A program made the position numbers and the translations under genes. Source: Antedon mediterranea (taxonomy: Eukaryota > Echinodermata > Crinoidea > Comatulida > Antedonidae). Taken from it: a stretch of 64,000 nucleotides of DNA. Location: positions 744,001 through 808,000 of the forward strand of contig NC_092679.1 of NCBI RefSeq assembly GCF_964355755.1, written 5' to 3'. Below, piece by piece: positions 38,423 to 50,300 of the stretch (position 1 is the stretch's first letter; every line of letters starts with the position of its first letter). The notes below the pieces were generated by a model that was not told the DNA's origin, did no database searches, and saw only the letters and a list, made by a program, of their open reading frames with translations.

Positions 38423-39012
38423 TCATTCCGATTCATTTATTGACTTTAGCTTATCATAGATATTAGGTAGATTGTAGTTTAGCAAGCGGCTCATTCCAAG
38501 ACTAAACAGCACTGAAAAAAAAAACAATGAAAATTCAAATAAGTAAAGTTGTGACTTGGTGGTTATGATGCTTGGCTACCAATCCAAGGGTCATGGGTTT
38601 AAGTCCTGTCATGTCAGGATTTTTTCAAATGACTCCCAAAGACTTGTAATAAGACTTTGTTTATGTTACATAGAACATCTTTCGTATATGTTTGTCTTGT
38701 GAACAGGATTCGCTTATGGTTATTCGTGGCAATTAGATCGTTACAGCAATTTCTACAAAATTACAAATTAAGATTCCCCTTAAAAACCATAAAATAAAAC
38801 TTACAGACAGAGGTTATAACAGACGGTGCTCTGCTTAGTATTGGTCGTGTGGCATTGGCATGTCGTCTATATCCACCATAAACTACGTAAACACTCATTA
38901 ATATAGCAGCACCGCCACCAAACATTCGACATTCAAAGCAATCGTCGACATTAAAATCTTTGAGTTGTTCTACTTGTTCATCAAATTTGGCCTTGTTTGG
39001 GGCATTCATCAT
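38423..39012 (-). CDS. Small two-TM protein, DMAC1/TMEM261-like (DUF4536) candidate
   Basis: Two coding exons, 39012-38805 and 38511-38423 (297 nt, 98 aa plus stop). The protein begins MMNAPNKAKFDEQVEQLKDF; the second Met is an equally possible start. It then has a CFEC pair, a Gly-rich first span (GGGAAILMSVYVVYGGYRR) and a second, weaker span (RAPSVITSV-LLFSLGMSRLL), ending SINESE. The CxxC followed by GGG, a membrane span and a basic turn recalls DMAC1, a complex I distal-arm assembly factor of the inner mitochondrial membrane. The match is short and from memory. A TTTCCAG acceptor ~25 bp upstream of the ATG implies a 5' untranslated exon, perhaps with a donor near 39859. Confidence 0.6.
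38551..38740 (+). mobile_element. tRNA-derived SINE
   Basis: GTGACTTGGTGGTTATGATG resembles an A box region and GGTTTAAGTCC ~45 bp later a B box. A non-tRNA body follows (TCTTGTGAACAGGATTCGC). Related copies occur at 1800, 50078 and 61645. Confidence 0.6.
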
Positions 39013-41375
39013 TCAATGAATCAATCTGGAAATATCAGGAAGCTAGCACCTAGATAAAAAGATAATAATACAACTAACATCAGGGAAAAATTCCATTTAA
39101 AAATTGTTCTTAGCAATATTGCTAACCAAACTGATTTTTTAGTCACAAAACAGTTTGGTAATGGTAACATTGGTATTTTATTTTTTTGCTACACAATTTT
39201 AGAAATGTGTAGCAATAAGGTTGTTCTGTTTGTACAGCTTTACTGACGAAATTATTTCCTGAAATAAGAAATATTGAATTAGGCCTAGGCCTAGCCTAAT
39301 ATTAATAAATAATTTATAAATTATATATATTGTTCCACTGAAAAATATGTTTTGTTGAATATTCCACTTCTATTTTTACTATTTCCATATATATATATTC
39401 ATCTGCAAAAACTAATTTTTTTAATTTTTTTGTTTTGTGGGTAGGCCTAATAAAATAGGCCTAGCTAGGCCCCTAGCCTAGGCCTACATACAAATTTCAA
39501 AATACATCCATACAAAAACAGTTAATTATGCTTAATTTCTGAAAGTACTATACGAGCAAGAAACATGATCTATATCATTGTCACAAAATTAATTCAAGTT
39601 ACACGTGTGATACAACTAGCCAGTCCATGCATACCTAGGCCTAACATGTGCTACCTACAATAGGCCTACATCATGCCCTTCCCCTGACAAAACCAATGCT
39701 GAGTGGGCCTAGCTAGGCCTAGCTTGGGTAAAGTTTGGGCGTTTAAAAAGAAATTTAATTTTCTGCATTTAGAGAGAAGATATATAAACGTAAAATAAGT
39801 TGCGATAATGCATTTAAGCATTATTGGCTTTTAAAATAGTAAAAAAGAATGATTTTACCAAATAATCACAAACGCCGTGTTTCTTGTTTTGACAACTTCC
39901 CTCTATAGTTTTAACAACAAAACATTGGAATTTTGACATAAATTAGCAAAACAGCAGGAGGAGGAGACAGCCAGAGAGGAAAAGACGATAATTGGTGATG
40001 AATTTGTCCAGGTTTGTAATCGTTATTATTGATTTTAGATATTCTGACGCTTTTATAACATTATGAGATTGTTCTTGAGCCATCAAATGTATTTTGTTTT
40101 GATTTGGGAGGTCTTAAACTGTAATTTGACTTTTCTAGGCTTCATTTCATTCATACTAGACGGGTAACATTGACAACATCAATTCATTGTATTGTATAGC
40201 CTGAAAATACTATTATTATTTAGCCTAGCCTAGTCATTATTTATGTTATGCGCGATTTGAACGATTTGCGCAATTTGAAATTGCGCAAAAAAATCCTTAC
40301 GCAATTTGAAATTGCGCAAAGAATTCTTGCGCAATTTAAAATTGCGCAATGATTTTTTTGCGCAATTTGAAATTGCGCAATCAACTTGCGCAATTTCAAA
40401 ATGCGCAAGAAAATCTTTGCGCAATTTTAAATTGCGCTGCACAATTTGTAAATTGCGCAAGATAGTTCTTGCGCAATATGACACCTTTGCGCAATTTGAA
40501 AACGAACTGTAAATTGTCAAATTGCGCAACAAAATTCTACCAGACAACGGTATTATAATAATTTATTGGAAACTAAATAACTCAAAATAAAACATAATAA
40601 ATGCGAAGATAACATGTGTATAATAAATTCATAACATTTATTATTACAATTAAATAATATTATCACTGTAACTTGAAATAAATGAAAATAAATGTAAAAA
40701 TTAAGTTTTTAATATTAGTTTAAGCTAGGCCATGTAACCTAGTCAGTATCAGTAGTCCAGACCCTAGCTAGGCTAGAGTAGTATAGCCGGCCGCCCGCGC
40801 CGCGCCCGCCTGGTGGAACACCACCGCTTCATTTTCCTTCGTCGGTTCTTCGACGGTATGAATATATTTGCACTACTAAAATAAGGAAATGCGATATTTA
40901 TCTTTAATTTTGAATCATTCTTAGAAATTACTATAAAAATATGGGTGTGCATGATTTCACAATCTGTCGAAAAACCTTGCGCAATTTGCAGATTACTTGC
41001 GCAATTTAATACGTTGCTTGCGCAATTTGAAACACATGTTTCAATTCAAATTGCGCAAGGATTTTTTTTGCGCAATTTCAAATTGCGCAAATCGTTCAAA
41101 TCGCGCATAACATTTACAATATTATTTAATTAGCCTACTCTGTCCATTATCACGTGTAAAAACAGTCTTTTATGATATATTAATGAAAGGAAATTTAGTC
41201 TAATAAATAGAACTGCATGTTACAATGTGTGTATGGAATAGTCATGCAATTTGCATAAATTATAATTCTAAATATTTTATGATGTTTTATGATTTTTCAG
41301 AATGTAGAAAACTGAAGTAGCTGGTATGTTTTGAAAATTGCATTTAGTGACTGTTACAATTAAACAACTGCAATT
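39013..41375. other. Divergent promoter region small-TM gene / UNC79
   Basis: Holds the probable 5' untranslated exon of the minus-strand gene (around 39859-39900), clusters of TAGGCCTAG, and the 869-bp palindrome-cluster element at 40244-41112. The UNC79 promoter and any untranslated exon must also lie here. No other gene seen. Confidence 0.5.
40244..41112. mobile_element. 869-bp foldback element with TTGCGCAATTT palindrome clusters
   Basis: Terminal inverted repeats TGTTATGCGCGATTTGAACG and its inverse extend for ~45 bp, flanked by TTTA on both sides (40240-40243 and 41113-41116), a likely 4-bp target duplication. About a dozen copies of TTGCGCAATTT or its complement, many as perfect palindromes, fill 40265-40530, with a few more at 40975-41100. 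The middle has a GC-rich block (CCGCCCGCGCCGCGCCCGCC) at about 40790-40810. No transposase. It lies 264 bp upstream of the UNC79 start codon. Confidence 0.85.
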
Positions 41376-44300
41376 ATGTCTACAAAATCAGAACAATGTA
41401 AGTATCCGCCAATCCATAAAGTGGTCATTCCTTTTTGACAAAATCGCCAACCCTGAACTTTTGACGTATTCAATTGGGAATTTTACTGTTGAGTATAGTT
41501 TTTCCGTTGAGTATTATTTAACAGAGTATTTTGAGCATTGAGGTTGAAGAAGAAGATGAAGAAATAAAAGTGGGATGAGACAAAAAATTATTTAATCATC
41601 ATTAATAATAATATTAATATTCATTTTTCAGGTGCACATACAGTAGGCCTTAGTAGATTTTTTTTTTTTGTAAAATTGTTTACACCACCAAAATGAAGAG
41701 AGCTTGTATAAAATATTTGTGTTTCTTTTTTTAGTTTCAAATAAGATCCGTAATCTGACTGATTACCAGAATCGTGTAATCAACAACACCGTGCCGCTTC
41801 CTAATGGCACTGATATTGCCAACACACTTAAGTATTTCTCACACACCCTTGGAAAGTAAGTTTGTACTATTTGTTTTATTATTTTGTTTTCTTCCTCAAC
41901 TTGTATGAAACTTTATTTAATGATTTTCTTTGTTATTTTCTTTTCAAAGCGTCTTAAGACTACAGAAATAAACTTTCTCTCTAAGATCCAAGCGATATTG
42001 TATGTAACAATGTAAATGTATATTGCTGAATAATGTAAATGTGAATAGTGAATCATTTTTGTTTAAATAAATCAAAATTCAATCAAATTACCATTATCTC
42101 TGATTTCAGTATAATCTTTGCCAAGTCTTTAAATTTATTGCAATACTATTGGGAGTGCAGTCGCATCAGATAACCCCTTACTGACCTTTCCTCTTTGTAC
42201 CAAGTGTCCCATAAGGCTACACGGTTCTCTCTATTCATTTCATTTCCGTAACAAAAGTTTGAACTGGATGCGTTTTCCTTGCCCTAAAACACACCCACTG
42301 ACACCTATAAATGGAGACTCTAACGTACCTCCCACCACTAAATCCTCGGACCCTTCATCAACCCCACAGAATATATACTGTGTTGATTTTAGAAGTAATG
42401 TGTTCTATTAGCACATATTAAAAAATATTTTAACAAAGAAATTGAATTGTTTTTTAGTATTCTGCAAAATGCAGCCGAAGAATGCAGTAGAATGAAGCCG
42501 ACGTCAACACGGCGACGCGTTAACATGAGACTGGCAAACTATCCTAGTCTGGATTACAATCAGTTCTACGACACATTAGTAGCACTTATAGATATTGTGG
42601 AGAAGATCGAATTTGGTCAATTGGGTAAATCTGTCAGATACAACACCATTGTAAATCTATAGAATAATATTGATGTGATGTGATGATATATATGTAAAGC
42701 ACCATTGAAAATGTTATTCATGAAAAGGGTGCTATATAAATGTAGTATTGTTTTATAGTATTAAAAAAAAACTAATTCAAATCTTTCAGATGAAAAAACA
42801 ATGCATAAGAGTTCAGTTCATTTATCAATTTATAGCATATAGATATTCATGTTTAATTCAATTTGTATAATATATTATTATTACCTATTACTGTGAACCA
42901 TTGATGAGTGAACAATGTAAAATTGAAATAACAAACTAGACATGAAACTCGTCACTTTGACGAGTTAGTTATCCGCTCGACAAACGCCACGTGCACGTCA
43001 TACGTTACAATATTGCGCACAGAAAAATATTAAGGCATTATGACCTGAACTGAAGAATATGATATGTTGTTATTTCTGAATTCTGTTATTTTGTGTCATA
43101 TAGTATACACAGTACAATCTGTATACATATCACAAACAGTGTAAAATAGGTGAAATTACGGGACCCGTATTTTATTGTAATTTTTAACATCTTGACGGTT
43201 TCAAAATGAAATGCAAAAGTAGAAATTTCAGAATGAAATTATCTCAGCAACAACATATTAACGTGTAGAAGAAATTTGAATACGTGAAATATTGATGCGC
43301 GCTCTTTTAAATGTAATGAAATATAATGCAAAAGATGAAAATACGACTTTTTTTATTTAACTGGCCATATGATGACGTCACGACATTCAATTGGCACAAT
43401 TTACACATGATTTTGTATCTACAATACAATAGCTTCCTGAAAACGTTTTAATCGTGATTATCACATTTTATTCTTACGAGGTATAACAGATTAAAATTTA
43501 CTGTAAAGATGAAATTAATGACCAACGTAATTTAAATTTTTAGGCATGATGACGTTAAAAAAATTAAAAAAATTTTAATTCATGCAAAAGATAGTTGATT
43601 GACCTAGAATATATTAAAATCGGGGTGAAAATAGACAACGAATAAGTGGAGATGCGCTCTATTAAATGTGATGAGCTATGACGAAAGAGACAAAAATCCT
43701 ATATTTTATATTCGCGTGGCCATACGATGACATCACAATGTCCGGTTACCCATATTAATGCATGATCCGATATCTACAACTCATCAACTTCCAGAATATG
43801 TAATTAAAAAAAAGTTCTCCATGTAGTTTAGAATCTATGACTGTTTAAAAATAGGCATAATTTTGACAAATTTTTGAACTTTTTCACCAAAAACGCGTGC
43901 AAATTATGTAATTCGACGTGCTCGTATGACGTAATTTTAAGTCGAAATTGTTTAAAAGTTGGTAACATTACTAGAAAAGGCTGAAAAAACATAAATCACG
44001 CGAAAAAAATATGTTTTTAACGCTACGTGTGCACCGCGTGCGTAAAAATTTTCGCGCGCGTGGGAATTTTTGACATGCTCAAAATGACATGAAACGCATA
44101 GAAAGTTGATTAGAAGTTGATTTTTCGCATCCTAAAATTTTAAACGCACGTACGCGCGTAACTTTTTGTGAAACATGCTATTTTTAATCCATAGAAAGTT
44201 TGCGTTTGATATGACTTAAATTTTCACAAAGTGTCAAAACAAAATTATGTTTGGTTTTTAGTCTATGATCAATCATTGAAATTCATAAAATCGCGCGTAC

Positions 44301-47300
44301 GTCACGTTGCGCAACTCTGACGTCATTCAAAAATATGAGGTGCACAAGTTCACGTAAATGTCGATGTGTTGACAAAGTTATTTATTTCTTTATTCTGATA
44401 CAAAATCAATAGGATAAAAACACAAAAAGTACCGAGACGGCAAACTTATTTCCATTGTGGTCCTAAACAAATATAACAGAATAAACAAGGAAAACCACAA
44501 TACGATATGTTCTGTTTACACGTTTTAGAGAAACGCGACGCACAAAAATGACAGAAAGAAAGAAGTACTAGACATGAAACTCGTCACTTTGACGAGTTAG
44601 TTATCCGCTCGACAAACGCCACGTGCACGTCATACGTTAGAATATTGCACACAGAAAAATATTAAGGCATTATGACCTGAACTGAAGAATATGATGTTGT
44701 TATTTCTGAATTCTGTTATTTTGTGTCATATACATAGTATACACAGTACAATCTGTATACATATCACAAACAGTGTAAAATAGGTGAAATTACGGGACCC
44801 GTATTTTATTGTAATTTTTAACATCTTGACGGTTTCAAAATGAAATGCAAAAGTAGAAATTTCAGAATGAAATTATCTCAGCAACAACATATTAACGTGT
44901 AGAAGAAATTTGAATACGTGAAATATTGATGCGCGCTCTTTTAAATGTAATGAAATATAACGCAAAAGATGAAAATACGACTTTTTGTATTTAACTGGCC
45001 ATATGATGACGTCACAACATTCGATTGGCACAATTTTCACATGATTTTGTATCTACAATACAATAGCTTCCTGAAAACGTTTTAATCGTGATTATCACAT
45101 TTTATTCTTACGAGCTATAACAGATTAAAATTTACTGTAAAGATGAAATTAATGACCAACGTAATTTAAATTTTTAGGCATGATGACGTTGAAAAAATTA
45201 AAAAATTTTTAATTCATGCAAAAGATAGTTGATTGACCTAGAACATATTAAAATCGGGGTGAAAATGGACAACGATTAAGTGGAGATGCGCTCTATTAAA
45301 TGTGATGAGCTATGACGAAAGAGACAAAAATCCTATATTTTATATTCGCGTGGCCATACGTTGACGTCACAATGTCCGGTTAGCCATATTAATGCATGAT
45401 TCGATATCTACAACTCATCAACTTCCAGAATATGTAATTAAAAAAAAGTTCTCCATGTAGTTTAGAATCTATGACTGTTTAAAAATAGGCATAATTTTGA
45501 CGAATTTTTGAACTTTTTCACCAGAAATGCGTGCAAATTATTTAATTCGACGTGCTCGTATGATGTAATTTTAAGTCGAAATTGTTTAAAGGTTGGTAAC
45601 ATTACTATAAAAGGCTGAAAAAACATAAATCAAGCGAAAAAAGCATGTTTTTAACGCTACGTGTGCACCGCGTGCGTAAAAAGTTTCGCGCGCGTGGGAA
45701 TTTTTGACATGCTCAAAATGACATGAAACGCATAGAAAGTTGATTAGAAGTTGATTTTTCGCACTCTAAAATTTAAAACGCGCGTGCGCGCGTAACTTTT
45801 TGTGAAAGATGCTATTTTTAATCCATAGAAAGTTTGCGCTTGATGTGACTTAAATTTTCACAAAGTGTCAAAACAAAATTATGTTTGGTTTTTAGTCTAT
45901 GATCAATCATTGAAATTCATAAAATCGCGCGTAAGTCACGTTGCGCAACTCTGACGTCATTCAAAAATAGGAGGTGCACAAGTTCACGTAAATGTCGATA
46001 TGTTGACAAAGTTACGATATGTTCTGTTTACACGTTTTAGAGAAACGCGACGCACAAAAATGACAGAAGGAAAGAAGTACTAGACATGAAACTCGTCACT
46101 TTGACGAGTTAGTTATCCGCTCGACAAACGCCATGTGCACGTCATACGTTAGAATATTGCACACAGAAAAATATTAAGGCATTATGACCTGAACTGAAGA
46201 ATATGATATGTTGTTATTTCTGAATTCTGTTATTTTGTGTCATATACATAGTATACACAGTACAATCTGTATACATATCACAAACAGTGTAAAATAGGTG
46301 AAATTACGGGACCCGTATTTTATTGTAATTTTTAACATCTTGACGGTTTCAAAATGAAATGCAAAAGTAGAAATTTCAGAATGAAATTATCTCAGCAACA
46401 ACATATTAACGTGTAGAAGAAATTTGAATACGTGAAATATTGATGCGCGCTCTTTTAAATGTAATGAAATATAACGCAAAAGATGAAAATACGACTTTTT
46501 GTATTTAACTGGCCATATGATGACGTCACAACATTCGATTGGAGCAATTTTCACATGATTTTGTATCTACAATACAATAGCTTCCTGAAAACGTTTTAAT
46601 CGTGATTATCACATTTTATTCTTACGAGCTATAACAGATTAAAATTTACTGTAAAGATGAAATTAATGACCAACGTAATTTAAATTTTTAGGCATGATGA
46701 CGTTAAAAAAATTAAAAAATTTTTAATTCATGCAAAAGATAGTTGATTGACCTAGAATATATTAAAATCGGGGTGAAAATGGACAACGAATAAATGGAGA
46801 TGCGCTCTATTAAATGTGATGAACTATGACGAAAGAGACAAAAATCCTATATTTTATATTTGCGTGGCCATACGATGACGTTACAATGTCCGGTTAGCCA
46901 TATTAATGCATGATTCGATATCTACAACTCATCAACTTCCAGAATATGTAATTAAAAAAAAGTTCTCCATGTAGTTTAGAATCTATGACTGTTTAAAAAT
47001 AGGCATAATTTTGACGAATTTTTGAACTTTTTCACCAGAAACGCGTGCAAATTATTTAATTCGACGTGCTCGTATGACGTAATTTTAAGTCGAAATTGTT
47101 TAAAAGTTGGTAACATTACTATAAAAGGCTGAAAAAACATAAATCACGCGAAAAAAATATGTTTTTAACGCTACGTGTGCACCGCGTGCGTAAAAAGTTT
47201 CGCGCACGTGGGAATTTTTGACATGCTCAAAATGACATGAAACGCATAGAAAGTTGATTAGAAGTTGATTTTTCGCACTCTAAAATTTTAAACGCGCGTG

Positions 47301-50300
47301 CGCGCGTAACTTTTTGTGAAAAATGCTATTTTTAATCCATAGAAAGTTTGCGCTTGATGTGACTTAAATTTTCACAAAGTGTCAAAACAAAATTATGTTT
47401 GGTTTTTAGTCTATGATCAATCATTGAAATTCATAAAATCGCGCGTAAGTCACGTTGCGCAACTCTGACGTCATTCAAAAATAGGAGGTGCACAAGTTCA
47501 AGTAAATGTCGATATGTTGACAAAGTTACGATATGTTCTGTTTACACGTTTCAGAGAAACGCGACGCACAAAAATGACAGAAGGAAAGAAGTATAATACA
47601 GAAAAAAAAAAAAAAAAAAAAATATGATGAAACAGGACGATTACAAGGAGTTATCCGCTACTAAGCGGATAACTAATAATACAGAAAAAAAAAAAAAAAA
47701 AAAAGATGATGAAACAGGACGATTACAAGGAGTTATCCGCTACTAAGCGGATAACTAATAATACAGAAAAAAAAAAAAAATTTGATGAAACAGGACGATT
47801 ACAAGGAGTTATCCGCTACTAAGCGGATAACTAATAATTTGGCATATCAAGCACAATCATACATACAGGAGTATTTGGCATATCAAGCACAATCATACAT
47901 ACAGGAGTTTAAGCAATAAACATAGAACAGATTTAACTTCTCTTGTTCAAAACAATAATTTACAGTTAGTTAGCAATTTAGTTACATAAAAATAATACAA
48001 ATATACAAGCTAGATTTATGCAAAATAATATAAATGAGTTACATTGAATACAACATCAATCACACATTTTGTATTTATTTTATGAATCTTTTTTTTTTCA
48101 TTTTAGTTCTTGGAAATGCAATCATATCACTGTTTGGAACAACCATGTGGTTTGTTGACCCCGAGACCGTTGACACGATCCCTCACACAGTGGCGTCTAC
48201 TTTGGCCATCTTTCCCCAAGACTTACAGCAAATGACCGTGAACTTACTGACCAATACGCTGATACCGGTTTGTTTAAGTAAGTAAACTAAGTTGTTACCA
48301 TAATTGCTGTCATGGAAACAATTTTGTTTGTTGTTTGTTTGTTTCTCTGCATGCACACATAACATTTACAACTAGAAAGCCACTCCGAGAGTGCATACCT
48401 CCACCTACTGTAAAATTCTCCTACATAAGATTTCTCCGGTAAAAAAAAAAAATATATATATATTTGTGTGTGTCTTAATGCTGTTTGTGATTTAGGCTAA
48501 TTTCACTACAAGCATGTGTATGCGAGTTTGGTGTAATGGTTATGTAACAAGCCTTTCAATTAACAATAGTTTCAGTTGACTAACAAAAGAACAGCAACGC
48601 GAAAATCAAACGAGTGAATTTGAAAAGAAAATAGGTTTTTTAAACTACTGGCATAAAAAAACGTGCACATTAAATCAAATTATGTTTTAAAATTACAAAT
48701 CACAAATTATAACTCTTGCCTCTTGTACAAAAATGAAGTTTTTTGGACAACTAGTTCTCGAGAAAATGCAATTTCAGTATTCTTGTATACTTTAAGACTA
48801 CTCGCCGGCTGTTGAAAAATTCTGTCCTATCTTTTAACACTAGCAGGTCTGAAAAGTATACTAAAAAGTGGTCCAGAATTGGGACAATGGTCCCAAAATT
48901 TAATGGAATGGACCTTGACCACATATCTATCTGTATATTCATTTTGGTAAAGATCTTGTAATTACTTTTTGAGTAATCCTGCTAACAAACAAACAAACAC
49001 ACGCTACCGATTACATATACCTCCTTGGCGGAGGTAAATGAAAAATAAAGTGTGCAGAATGAGGCCAAAATAAGTTTGGAGACAAAGTTTAAGTTTCAAG
49101 TTCACTTGAAGTTGAAGAATAGAAACTGAATATTATAAAAATAAATAAGATAATTATTTCTTGTTCAGCTGAAGTGCAAAATGTAGGAGAAGAGAACTAC
49201 GCAAGCATGTCAATGGTGACGGTAGTGATGCTGGTGCTAGAACATTGTAAAAATCCAGGTTAGTTTCAAGACTAATTTCTGATTATATTATTTTATTTTA
49301 TTCATTTTTACAGTATATACAAAAATATAAAAGAGAATATAAATATATATAAAAAAATATACAATGCTGAGAAGAGACAAAATCATTATGAAAAAAAATG
49401 TCACCAGTAAGGTCTGTCCAACAGTGTAATTCAATTTCAACTGTACTGTATATCTGCAGCAGTGTAGTAACTCATCTAAGAAGATAATAATTGATCAAGA
49501 ATAAAATTTGCTTTATATACACCGCCTCATTATTGTATTTATTTATTTCAGCTTTGCATTCAAAAGTGATTGAGTGCATAATGACATACAAAAAAGATGT
49601 TTTTAAGGTATAGTACAATAATTATACATTGTTCTTCCTTGAAGTCCAGTAAAAACAATAAAAGTTAAACATTTTAGACTAGAAGACAAACAGTGAGAAA
49701 CTCAACAGTTCTTTTCAGAACTATATATACATGGTGTACTGTAACTATATATACATGGTGTACCGCAAACCTTACATCAACAAGAAGCAAGAGAACATAA
49801 CTTTAAATCAGATTTTTAATTGATTCAAGTTGAAGAATTTATAATTATTTACAGTATTGACGACAAATATTAAAAGTATTTGATATAGTGTGTTGGTTAC
49901 TGACAGGCTAATAGATATTATAACATGCTTGATTTGCTTATATCTAGGACATGATGTGTACCATAGCACACGGCCCATCCAAAGCAAGAGCACATGCAGC
50001 TAACTTACTCTTCAACTATTGGCCATCTCTTGCCCCGATTAGAGTTGATCCACGAGAATTTGCATACACAGGTAAATTAGTAGTGGTTAACGTGCTTGCA
50101 TTCCAATTCCAAGGTCCAGGGTTCAATCCTAACCTACTACCAGGGTTGTAACTAACGACTCTTGTAACAGTACACCACTCCCTAGACTTCAAATGAGAAT
50201 GATAAATTATAAAACAGTTGATCCATCCTGTAATTGGCAAGTTACTTGATTTTGGATGCGTATGAAATTAAAATAAAACATTTTGTTGGATTTCATCACC

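Noticed and set aside
40230-41133. ORFs with repeated RNFKLRK-type residues on both strands
   Set aside because: They come from the palindromic TTGCGCAATTT array, which reads similarly on both strands. No codon bias or homology.
42936-47838. Regularly spaced repeats that could suggest a CRISPR array or a centromeric satellite
   Set aside because: The units are 1.5 kb with Helitron-like ends and no unique spacers. The host is a eukaryote and the array lies in an intron.
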